Shown: piece after piece, positions 10,075 through 19,367 of the stretch
How positions within the stretch are numbered: position 1 is the first letter of the stretch
How the letters are laid out: each line of letters opens with the position of its first letter
NCBI GenBank assembly: GCA_938015435.1
Contig: CALLPN010000028.1
Span: 1 to 64,000, forward strand
DNA: 64,000 bases
Direction: 5' to 3'
From: an uncultured Saprospiraceae bacterium
GTDB lineage: Bacteria > Bacteroidota > Bacteroidia > Chitinophagales > Saprospiraceae
Notes under the pieces: model-generated
Seen by the model: only the letters and a program-made list of their open reading frames with translations
The model's database searches: none
What the model was told of the DNA's origin: nothing
Made by a program: the position numbers and the translations under genes

Positions 10075-11059
10075 ACAACCCACATAGTTTACACTTTTAA
10101 AAACTCGATTTTTGCTATAAAAAGCAATAATGGGTTGGAAAGCAAAAAATGCTATGGAACAAAAATTACTATTTATTAAGATGTGGTAGAGCGACAAATA
10201 TACAATGACGGCTCTGTGTGATAGATTTAACATCTCAAGAACTACAGGCCATAAGCTTGTAAAAAGGTTTGTAGAGAAAGGAGGAAACTGTCTAGTCACT
10301 AACTCAAAATCTCCTCTCTCAAATCCTCAAAAAACTAATAAGAAAATAGAATCTTACATACTGAAAATTAGGAGAAAGTATCCTGATTGGGGCGCCAGAA
10401 AATTGAAGGTCTTACTTGAAGAGAGATATCCCAGGAAAAAAATTCCATTCATCCATACTGATAACGGTACTCCATTTGGATGCATGCGTTCGCTAAGACG
10501 ATTCTCTAAGCTCTGTTACTGGCTAATTGACTTGGTTATTACGCCAATATTCTCAGATCCTGCCTCTCCGCAACAAAACGGAAGACATGACCGCATGCAT
10601 AAGGACTTGAAGGCTTACTGTCGCAATAAAATTCAAAAAGCCTTAAGTAAACAGCAAGTTGTAATGGATGACTTTCTTCACGAATACAATAATGTAAGAC
10701 CTCATGAATCTTTGGAAATGAATAAACCTGCAAATGACTATGTGGTGTCAGATAGAAAATATACTGAAAAGAGAATTCCTTTCGTGTACCCTCTTCATTA
10801 TAAAATAATCAAGGAACTTCTAATGGAGCCGCTAGATGAGGAGCTTACAATTGGGCTCTCATTTTTCGTGCCGCTATTGGTCGATAAATAGAAACTGAAG
10901 AAAAAGTTAATAGGATTTGGAATGTATATTATCACGATGTACTTTTAGGATGAATAGATGAAAAAGCAGTTAGAAACAAGGAAACATATTTACATATTTA
11001 TAGAATAAAAGTGTAAACCATGTGGGTTTATAAGTGTAAACTATATGCCTTACTATACA
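10075..11059 (+). mobile_element. IS481-like element, copy 3 (internally deleted)
   Basis: acatagtttacactt (10082-10096) and aagtgtaaactatatg (11032-11047) inverted terminal repeats; transposase with internal deletion. Confidence 0.8.
10205..10891 (+). pseudogene. IS481-like transposase, internally deleted (228 aa ORF)
   Basis: ALCDRFNISRTTGHKLVKRF...LEERYPRKKIP joined directly to FIHTDNGTPFG; the region containing SADYKGKF in copies 1 and 2 is missing. Confidence 0.8.
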
Positions 11060-11109
11060 ATCAAAAAACAAATAATCTATCTTACTCAAAATAATTCGTT
11101 AGAAAGAGA

Positions 11110-12249
11110 ATGAAAAGACGACTACTTTATACTATTATCTTACTATTTCTATCAAACATTCAATTAGGAGCTCAAACCGATTCATTACTTTCAAAATTCT
11201 CATATGAATTAGATTATAGATTTAGAACTGAACAAGATTGGGACTCTAAAAAGTCTGATGGAACATTCAGAGAAGATCGAACAAGATTAAGATATAGATT
11301 AAGAACTGGTGTGACTTTTAAAAATGAATGGTATTCCTTAGGGTTTAGAATTAGAACAGGAGATCAAAACAAGCAACAAGATCCTCAATTAACATTAGGG
11401 AAAGGATTTGAAGAGTTTGGCACATTACCAATTGGATTTGAAAAAATATACTTTCAAGGTTTACATTCTGATTTTAAGTATTGGTTAGGAAAAAACTCGT
11501 ATTCATTTGAAAAGAACAACGAACTATTTTGGAGTGACAATGTATTTCCTGAAGGTGTTTTCATAGAACATAAGTTCAAACCAACGAATCAATTAATCGA
11601 AAATATTACACTGAGAGGAAGTCATTATATACTGTCCTCAAATGGCAAGTCAATTTTAAAAGATGCCTACTTTCAAGGAATTCAATCCACGATTCAATTT
11701 AAGAATGAAAGATTCAAATTATTTCCTGCTTTCTATGTTTTAAAGAATATCCCAAACATACCAGATGGAAATCATTCATTTGATATAGATTACTCAATAA
11801 TCCATTTAGGTGCAAAACTTAAAGCAATTAAATCTAAATATTTATTTATTGATTTCGACATTTATCAAAACATTGAAGACTACAGAACAAACGAAAATAT
11901 TTCTGATACATTTTCAGAGGAGCAAACTGGTTACTCAATTGGAGTTCAATATGGAGCTTTAAAACAGACCAAAGATTTTAAGTTTAAAATAACTTACACA
12001 GTATTGCAGAAATATGCAGCCTTAGATTACATGGCTCAAAATGATTGGGCAAGATGGGACTATTCTTCGTTCAACTCACCAGATGGTAGATTAACTAATT
12101 TCAAAGGAATAGAGTTTGTCTTCGGCTACAATATTACTAAGAATATGAATATTACGGCTAAATATTATAACGTAGAGCAAATTATACGAACTGGAGAATT
12201 TGAAGAAACAGGGCAAAGAATTAGATTTGACCTAAATGTAAAAATGTAA
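11110..12249 (+). CDS. Putative outer-membrane beta-barrel porin
   Basis: Signal peptide (IILLFLSNIQLGAQ), alternating beta strands (LDYRFRTEQDWDSKK...RLRYRLRTGVTFKNEWYSLGFRIRTGDQ), C-terminal strand RIRFDLNVKM. Confidence 0.75.
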   Translation: MKRRLLYTIILLFLSNIQLGAQTDSLLSKFSYELDYRFRTEQDWDSKKSDGTFREDRTRLRYRLRTGVTFKNEWYSLGFRIRTGDQNKQQDPQLTLGKGFEEFGTLPIGFEKIYFQGLHSDFKYWLGKNSYSFEKNNELFWSDNVFPEGVFIEHKFKPTNQLIENITLRGSHYILSSNGKSILKDAYFQGIQSTIQFKNERFKLFPAFYVLKNIPNIPDGNHSFDIDYSIIHLGAKLKAIKSKYLFIDFDIYQNIEDYRTNENISDTFSEEQTGYSIGVQYGALKQTKDFKFKITYTVLQKYAALDYMAQNDWARWDYSSFNSPDGRLTNFKGIEFVFGYNITKNMNITAKYYNVEQIIRTGEFEETGQRIRFDLNVKM

Positions 12250-12255
12250 CTACTG

Positions 12256-13614
12256 ACAATCGAGTAGACGGCTCCACCAGCGATAACTGATGGAGTGCGC
12301 CTCTCACACCACCGTACATACGGGTCTCGTTTACGGCGGTTCATTAAATCGAAAATTTGAATTTTGAGTAATAGTCGATCATGGATACATAGCCTTTGCG
12401 CTTAAGTAATAATTCTTTGATAGTAGTGCCAAGTATTCGACTTTGTGCTACTGCCCATCCTCTCATTCTTGTCCTACTGCAAGCATACGCTAGCCCTTTT
12501 TCTACTCCTAGTCTAATGAGGTTCTTGCGCTTCCGTTGAGGCTTCTTCCAATCATGTCAGATACAATATCGCAAACGATCTCTTAGCCATTCATCTACCT
12601 TCTTTAGCTTTGTATAGATACTTGCTAATCGGTAATTATTAATCCATCCTTGATAGATTAATTTAATCGCTTTCACTCGATCCACAAAACAGTAACCTAA
12701 CGTCTTCTTGGTCGATCGCTTGAGCTTCCTCTTAAATCCTAACCAACTACTCTTACTTACTATCAATTGATATTGGCCTTTGCTACCCTTCTTATATATC
12801 GAAGTAAAACATTGTCCTAATTCCTTGAAATTTGATGGTCGTCTTATTCCACTTTTTGATCTATTAATCTGTAAGTCTAGCTTATCTCTGAGAAATAGAT
12901 ACACTTCATTACCAATAGATCTAGCTTCTGATTTTGATCTTGTGTAGATACTAAAATCGTCTGCGTAGCGAATGAAATTACATCCCATATTTTCTAGGCA
13001 TTGATCTAATGCAGACGGTCTTGATATAGTAAAATAAACTATTATTACAAGAACATTTTTTTCAAGAACGTTCACGAAACTATCTGTTTGTAATACGAAA
13101 TCAATATTAGATAGTAATGGACCCAGAGGGCTTCCTTGTGATAGTCCTCTTCGCTGTTTTCGTAGCTTGCCATTTATGAGTATCGGTGCACGTAGCCACT
13201 TACGTATTAAGCGCAGTGTGGTTTCGCATTTTACCTTATCATAAATCAGCTGTAGTATCTTGTAATGTGCTACTTCATCAAAGAAATTACTAAGTTCGAT
13301 ATCTACAATATCGCTATATCCTTTGTTGATATACCAAAGTGATTGTTTCAATGCCTGATCTGCTAGAAGAGCCTTTTGCTATTCTTAGGGCTTAACAATG
13401 ATGTGTTTGCTCACCACAACTCTAATAGCCTCAGTATCAAGTTCCCTATTCGTTAGAACCGACTATTGTAGTCTAGCTTCCTTCAGATCTAAGGTCTCCC
13501 TTAACACCCTTGCGAATTACTAGTACTTCGAGTGATCACACTCGCGTACAAGCGACTTACACCCCTAGAATAATTTGATACCTTTCAGTAGCGATGCATG
13601 CCAAGACCACGCAC
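12256..13614 (-). mobile_element. Group II intron, degenerate
   Basis: Minus-strand 5' end GTGCGTGGTCTTGGCATGCATCGCTACTGAAAGG...AAGGGTGTTAAGGGAGACCTTAGATCTGAAGGAAGC, RT/maturase, 3' domain GAACCGCCGTAAACGAGACCCGTATGTACGGTGGTGTGAGAGGCGCACTCC. Confidence 0.8.
12344..13381 (-). pseudogene. Group II intron reverse transcriptase/maturase, 5'-truncated with an internal TGA
   Basis: RGLSQGSPLGPLLSNI, FIRYADDFSIYT, GWINNYRLASIYTKLKKVDEWLRDRLRYCI; in-frame TGA at 12557-12559, then HDWKKPQRKRKNLIRLGVEKGLAYACSRTRMRGWAVAQSRILGTTI...GYVSMIDYYSKFKFSI to TAA at 12344-12346; palm N-terminus missing. Confidence 0.85.
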
Positions 13615-13936
13615 CGTATATGATCATGGCATGCGTTATGATGACAGACTTAGCTTTTGTCGATAGTTGAGATGTAATGCATGACTGAACATTATCGCAG
13701 TAATGCACGCCGATATACTTGATACGTTTTATATCCCCTATTGTCAAAGAATAAGCCAGTATTTAATATGAAGCTTTTTGAAAAATTCCGCTTTTGGAGA
13801 TAACCATTCATGTAATTGCATTTCATTTTGTTCTCAGGTTTTCTTAAATTGAGACTAAAACAAAAAACAAACGAGAATTAAAGTTCGAGATTTTCCAACG
13901 AGTAACGAAAAGTTCTTGAGAATAAAAAACCTTATT

Positions 13937-15469
13937 ATGATACACAAAGACCATTTTTTAAAACGTAAAACGTTCTTTTTGACGTTATTTTTATTCTTTA
14001 TTTTTTTTCAATTTTCTTTTTCACAAACTACAGAATTTAATTGTGGAGTAGAAAATACTTCAAGGAGCATAACAGATAAGTTATGGAGCTCCAGGATGAC
14101 TAACAGCACAACAAACGAACTAAAGCCAAATAACGAGTATGTTATTCCTGTAGTAGTTCATATATTTCATTTAGGCGAAGATATTGGTGTAGGAACAAAT
14201 GTGTCATACGCTGATATTAATACCAAAATCGAAGAACTAAATGCAATATTTAGAAAGGATGTAGGAGATGAAGATGGCGTTGACCTTGAAATTTCCTTCT
14301 GTTTGGCTGTAAGAGACCCTGACGGTAATTCAACTGATGGTGTTGTTAGGATTGATGCTTCTGATGTACCAGGATATGCTCAGTATGGCTCTGGTCTAAG
14401 TCCTGCAGCAAGTACTGTGAATATGCGATCAGATAGTAATTGGCCCAATACAGATTACATGAATATTTGGATCATGCATAAGGTCAGCTATCCTACTGCC
14501 ATGAATCCAGAAGCTGCGGGTACATCAAGTGTACCAACACCAGCAGGTATTACGGTTGCATTTGATAATCCTAGTGGTATCTACGCACATGAAGCAGCAC
14601 ATTGGCTGATGATAAGGCATACATTTGCTGGTGACAAAATTAATGGTGTAATTATATGCCCTCCGAACGACAATCCTTATACAGATGGAGATGCCGTATG
14701 TGATACTCAACCTCACAAGAGAAATCATAATAGTGCAACTCATTGTAGTTATAATAACCTAAATGATTGCAATTATCCTGTAATATGGGAAAATTCTTAT
14801 CGTAATTACATGAGTTATTTTGGAACTTATGGACGATTTACCCAAGGTCAAAAAGAAAGAATGCATTTTTCGTTAGAAGAAAATCCATATCTCAATCCAA
14901 TATTATCTTCATTAGGATGTACCCCAGTAGTAGAAGATTGTCTTGAAGTAGAAATACATGATCTTTATTGCATCAATCAGGGTACTAGTAATCCAGCTGA
15001 TGATTATTGGCACTTTACCATGACCGTCACTGATAATTCTGGTGAGGGAGTATATTGGACTACAAGTGGTGAAGTTCTTGAAAATGGTCCATACGGAACT
15101 GTAAAATGGGCATGGCCAGCTGGTGGAAATATTATTGATAATCCGTGTTATACTTTTACAGTATTTGATGCGTATAATCAGGCATGTAGAACAGAAGTAA
15201 CCGTATGTGCTCCCTCTGATTGTTCAGGTAGTGCAATTCTTTATCCCAATCCTGTGCATGATGTTCTGAGTGTCAAGGGGTCGAACGGTATTGTTAAAAT
15301 CACGGTATTGGATGCCTTTGGTGAATTTCAGTTTGCTAGCAAACCAGGCTTTCAAGAAGATACCATCTATAGATTACCTATACATCAACTTCAAGCAGGA
15401 TTTTACTTTATCAAATTGCATTTAGAAAACGGTATAGTATTCACAGAACGTATTTTAAAACTGAAATAG
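13937..15469 (+). CDS. M43-type (pappalysin-like) secreted metalloprotease with T9SS sorting domain
   Basis: Zinc motif HEAAHWLMIRHTF, signal peptide, C-terminal ILYPNPVHDVLSVKG...GFYFIKLHLENG; ATG at 13937 preferred over TTG at 13916. Confidence 0.88.
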   Translation: MIHKDHFLKRKTFFLTLFLFFIFFQFSFSQTTEFNCGVENTSRSITDKLWSSRMTNSTTNELKPNNEYVIPVVVHIFHLGEDIGVGTNVSYADINTKIEELNAIFRKDVGDEDGVDLEISFCLAVRDPDGNSTDGVVRIDASDVPGYAQYGSGLSPAASTVNMRSDSNWPNTDYMNIWIMHKVSYPTAMNPEAAGTSSVPTPAGITVAFDNPSGIYAHEAAHWLMIRHTFAGDKINGVIICPPNDNPYTDGDAVCDTQPHKRNHNSATHCSYNNLNDCNYPVIWENSYRNYMSYFGTYGRFTQGQKERMHFSLEENPYLNPILSSLGCTPVVEDCLEVEIHDLYCINQGTSNPADDYWHFTMTVTDNSGEGVYWTTSGEVLENGPYGTVKWAWPAGGNIIDNPCYTFTVFDAYNQACRTEVTVCAPSDCSGSAILYPNPVHDVLSVKGSNGIVKITVLDAFGEFQFASKPGFQEDTIYRLPIHQLQAGFYFIKLHLENGIVFTERILKLK

Positions 15470-15614
15470 TTTTACTGTTTCAAAAAGACAAATACTGATA
15501 CTCAAAACGGTAGTTATTACCATTAACTATGTGATGTAATTTTGATTAATTGGTTAAAGAATTGTTTAACTACCGTAACAAGATGTAATTGTGATAGAAA
15601 AAGGCGGAGATATA

Positions 15615-15665
15615 ACACCGGATGATCATGTCATGCACTATTTAGTCCCAATCTGCTCAGTTAGC
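15615..15665. repeat. About 51-bp intergenic direct repeat, copy 1
   Basis: acaccggatgatcatgtcatgcactatttagtcccaatctgctcagttagc; close match at 16548-16598. Confidence 0.75.
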
Positions 15666-15692
15666 AAAGTGGTATTTATTGGATAACTTAGC

Positions 15693-16538
15693 ATGAAGTT
15701 GAAAACCCTAATATCCTGCTTATTATTAATTGCACTAGTAGTGTCTGGTTGTAAAAACTGCATAGAAATTCCTACGCATGATATGGGATATGAATTTGAC
15801 TATAAACATATAGATTATGAGAATTATGATAATTGTGTCGATCGAAATTTATTACTTCAAATTCAAGATTTAGACGGAATAATTAACCCTGAACTAATTT
15901 GCTCATTTAATTCAGCTTTTGGCAAGGATGTATTCAGAGTCTATTATGTGGAATCTAATACAGCGAAAAATAGTATTAATTCTTTAGTGGTTACAGATTA
16001 TATTTCTGATCGCATTATTGATTACTACAACTTTATTTCCGATAGCGTTTTTCTAGATGTGCTGTATGATAAATCAGAGCCATTAAAGGATAAAGGCATA
16101 GTGTTTAATTTTATTAAGAAAGAGGTAAATGGCCGTGGCATTATTTCTGGTTTCAATAAAACGATAAATCAGAATGGTCAATTTGGAGAAAGTGAAATAT
16201 GGGACAGTAACAAATTTACCTTTCAATTACTAACAACCTTAATGAAGCACTCAGGAGAATATATACATAAGGCAGATAGTTTTGATATTATACTAGAATT
16301 GAAAGATGGGATTGAAAGAAATAATTATGCATATAAACTAAGTTTACAAACCCCAAAACAATGCAAAATAACTTATATGAACCTGAAAGGTGTTGTGGAG
16401 GATAGAATGTATATACTTGACTCAATTGATTCAAAATCCATTCTAATTACAAATGATACTCTTGAATTGGTACTAGAACTTAACAATGAGGAGTGTGGTG
16501 ATATAGATTATCAAACTATTGAAATGATGAAAAAGTAA
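15693..16538 (+). CDS. Hypothetical lipoprotein
   Basis: LLLIALVVSGC lipobox; no recognised domain. Confidence 0.7.
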   Translation: MKLKTLISCLLLIALVVSGCKNCIEIPTHDMGYEFDYKHIDYENYDNCVDRNLLLQIQDLDGIINPELICSFNSAFGKDVFRVYYVESNTAKNSINSLVVTDYISDRIIDYYNFISDSVFLDVLYDKSEPLKDKGIVFNFIKKEVNGRGIISGFNKTINQNGQFGESEIWDSNKFTFQLLTTLMKHSGEYIHKADSFDIILELKDGIERNNYAYKLSLQTPKQCKITYMNLKGVVEDRMYILDSIDSKSILITNDTLELVLELNNEECGDIDYQTIEMMKK

Positions 16539-16547
16539 CGCAAGAGA

Positions 16548-16598
16548 ACACCGTATGATCATGTCATGCACTCTTTAATGTCAATCTGCTTAGTAGGC
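16548..16598. repeat. About 51-bp intergenic direct repeat, copy 2
   Basis: acaccgtatgatcatgtcatgcactctttaatgtcaatctgcttagtaggc. Confidence 0.75.
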
Positions 16599-16599
16599 G

Positions 16600-16905
16600 A
16601 TGAAAAAAATGATAGATAAAGAATTCAAACAAAATATATCTGATTACAGTATAGCAGCCGCATATTACTCTCAGCGGAATACTAATTTGGAAATGGCAAA
16701 AAGACTTCAGGAGTTAGTCATTGATCTAAAAGAGAAACCAAGTGCTTGGACATACCATGAGTATGGAATAACTCTTCAGAAGATGGGAGAAATAAACAAC
16801 GCAATAAACGCGATTGAATATTCTTTGAAGCTTTCGAACGAAAGTAATATTGAGTATTTAATTAAAGAGAACAATACGATTCTTAAAAACCTAAAGGGCA
16901 AGTAA
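16600..16905 (+). CDS. Small TPR-like hypothetical protein
   Basis: WTYHEYGITLQKMGEINNAINAIEYSLKLSNESN resembles one TPR unit. Confidence 0.55.
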   Translation: MKKMIDKEFKQNISDYSIAAAYYSQRNTNLEMAKRLQELVIDLKEKPSAWTYHEYGITLQKMGEINNAINAIEYSLKLSNESNIEYLIKENNTILKNLKGK

Positions 16906-17008
16906 CGATTGGCAACATTAGAGATGCGAGATCGCCAATAAAACTTAAAAACCAAATTAAACCCTTTACTTTCTAAGTAGTCTAATCATTGTAATAAAAT
17001 AGAAATTA

Positions 17009-17941
17009 ATGAAATGTATTAAGTCATTGCAAATTACAATTTTAACATTATTATTAATCTCATTCTTTATAAGTAGTTGTGATGAGATGGTAAATAATCA
17101 AGATCCCTCAGATACTGAGTCAACGCACTTAACAAATTTGCCATTTGGTGGGGAGAGTCCTACTAATATATTAATTAGGAACCAAGGAGAGTCAGAGCCA
17201 GATTTTCTATCATTATGGCTGTGTGGACTTCCTGCAGACGGAGCTGGAAACTCTGATGCAAGTGATTGGACAAATTCAGATGGCTCATGGGATTACACAA
17301 GAAAACCACAGGTAGACGGTGATGTTATGTGGATCAGTGAATTCAACATATCTATTGATGATAATGGCAAAAGAATAATAACAGGTAACGCACTTCCTAA
17401 TCATCCGACTGGTGTTTTTCCCATTGATCCCAATAGTGAAGCATACCAATATGATAGGAACCCAAACATAATTACGGAGCATGAAATTGTCTATACTTTT
17501 GATGCTGTTCCGCAGATAGCGGCTGAACCGAGTTGTGTGCCATTTGGACCATCAGGTATATCCCTTAGTGGCAGTGCTATCTACCATGGAGCATCTACTC
17601 TTGGTAATGATGCCGCGGCCCATGAAATACTGGATAGGTTTGGTGGTCATACAGATGGTACCGAAAGATATCATTATCATTTTCCTTCACAAGATTTACA
17701 AGATCACATTCATCCTCATGAATCAGGTCATTCAGCGATTATGGGTTACATGTTAGATGGATTTGGTATTTATGGTCCACATGGTGAAGGTGGGGAGATT
17801 CTCACATCAAAAGATTTGGATGAGTGTCATGGTCATACGCATTCCGTCCTTTGGGATGGTGCAATGATTGATCTATATCATTATCATTGGACTTATGATT
17901 TTCCATATAATATTGGATGCTTTAAAGGAACACCGCAATAG
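17009..17941 (+). CDS. YHYH-domain lipoprotein
   Basis: Lipobox (LISFFISSC), YHYHFPSQD, GYMLDGFGIYGPHGEGG, LYHYHWTYDFPYNIGCFKGTP. Confidence 0.85.
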   Translation: MKCIKSLQITILTLLLISFFISSCDEMVNNQDPSDTESTHLTNLPFGGESPTNILIRNQGESEPDFLSLWLCGLPADGAGNSDASDWTNSDGSWDYTRKPQVDGDVMWISEFNISIDDNGKRIITGNALPNHPTGVFPIDPNSEAYQYDRNPNIITEHEIVYTFDAVPQIAAEPSCVPFGPSGISLSGSAIYHGASTLGNDAAAHEILDRFGGHTDGTERYHYHFPSQDLQDHIHPHESGHSAIMGYMLDGFGIYGPHGEGGEILTSKDLDECHGHTHSVLWDGAMIDLYHYHWTYDFPYNIGCFKGTPQ

Positions 17942-17982
17942 ATTTTAACCCATTTCCTCCAAGACCTCTCTAAATCATATTA

Positions 17983-19335
17983 ATGAAGATATCATTTTTC
18001 GTTTTAATCAGTTTTATTTCACTTCTTCTAAGTGTAGCCAATTCAACCTCAAACAATATAGATCCTGTACTACCCAATACTCCTTATAACTATAGCACTC
18101 TAAATCTACCTGCACATTTCACAACGAATGCACCAAACTCGCCTCTACCTACCTCGATAAATGGTACGGATAATATACCTATGGATAATGCGATTACAGA
18201 TCATGGTGCTACTCTAGGCAGAGTGTTATTTTACGATAAAAAATTGAGTGCAAATGGGACTATTGCTTGTGCTTCTTGTCATCAAGCAGAAAATGGATTT
18301 AGTGACCCCAACACGCTGAGCGTTGGTTTTGATGGAGGTGAGACTGGGAGACATTCTATGACACTTATTAATACTAGATGGTATCAAAGAGGACGTTTTT
18401 TCTGGGATGAAAGATCATTAACTCTTGAAGATCAAGTATTGGACCCTTTTCAAGATTCTGTAGAAATGGGCCTAACATTGTTCGAATTAGATAGTATCGT
18501 TACAGCCCAAGACTACTATCCAAATCTATTTTTTAATGCTTTCGCAGATAGTACAATTACGACTGATCGGATATCCAAATCCTTAGCACAGTTTGTCAGA
18601 AGCATCGTAAGTTATAGTAGTAAATATGATACAGGTAGAGCCCAAGTATCAGGACCTGGACCAAATTTCCCAAATTTTACAGCGGAAGAAAATATAGGCA
18701 AACAGTTGTTTTTAAAGACCATTCCAAACGGTGGAGGTGCTTGTTTTGGTTGCCATACTACAGAAGCATTTATCAGTGCTAATCCTGGACCACAAAACAA
18801 TGGACTTGATCTTGTGACTACTGATTCTGGAGCAGGAACTACATTCCCCAATAATCCTATTTTCGATGCTCGCTTCAAAACTTCTTCTCTCCGCAATATA
18901 GAATTAACCGCACCATATATGCACGATGGTAGGTTTGCAACACTAGAAGAAGTGATAGAACATTACGACAATGGAATTCAAGCACATCCCACTCTTTCTG
19001 CAGCATTGAAAGATGATAATGGAGATCCTGTTCAATTAAATTTCACAGCCTCCGAAAAGTCAGCATTGGTAGCCTTCTTGAAGACACTAACAGATGCTAG
19101 TATAGCTACAGATATAAGATATAGTGATCCTTTCATTACTGATTTTGTCTTTCAAGGTAGTATTGATGATGATTATTTTTTGTACGAAAATTGGGATGTA
19201 GGAATCTCACCACCAATAGGTCATACTGGTAGCGTAACTATAGAAGCGGATTGTATTATTGACACAATATCTTTTGAGTTTCCTGTCTGTGGCGAACTTA
19301 CCATCTCTAATAATTCTACCCTTACAATTAAATAA
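17983..19335 (+). CDS. Di-heme cytochrome c peroxidase / MauG-family protein with C-terminal extension
   Basis: Two CxxCH sites (CASCHQ, CFGCHT), LGRVLFYDKKLSANGTIACASCH, APYMHDGRFATLEEVIEHYD. Confidence 0.92.
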   Translation: MKISFFVLISFISLLLSVANSTSNNIDPVLPNTPYNYSTLNLPAHFTTNAPNSPLPTSINGTDNIPMDNAITDHGATLGRVLFYDKKLSANGTIACASCHQAENGFSDPNTLSVGFDGGETGRHSMTLINTRWYQRGRFFWDERSLTLEDQVLDPFQDSVEMGLTLFELDSIVTAQDYYPNLFFNAFADSTITTDRISKSLAQFVRSIVSYSSKYDTGRAQVSGPGPNFPNFTAEENIGKQLFLKTIPNGGGACFGCHTTEAFISANPGPQNNGLDLVTTDSGAGTTFPNNPIFDARFKTSSLRNIELTAPYMHDGRFATLEEVIEHYDNGIQAHPTLSAALKDDNGDPVQLNFTASEKSALVAFLKTLTDASIATDIRYSDPFITDFVFQGSIDDDYFLYENWDVGISPPIGHTGSVTIEADCIIDTISFEFPVCGELTISNNSTLTIK

Positions 19336-19367
19336 TTGTATCTTTCTGAGTAACTAATATTTACCAT

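Noticed and set aside
1-11059. Region considered as an active composite transposon bounded by IS copies 1 and 3
   Set aside because: All transposase genes are disrupted, copies are in direct orientation with damaged ends, and no target-site duplication was seen; the left end of copy 1 is outside the window.
13565-13747. 60-aa minus-strand ORF at the intron 5' end
   Set aside because: Overlaps the ribozyme 5' sequence and its flank; no recognisable domain; could be a gene remnant but not supportable.
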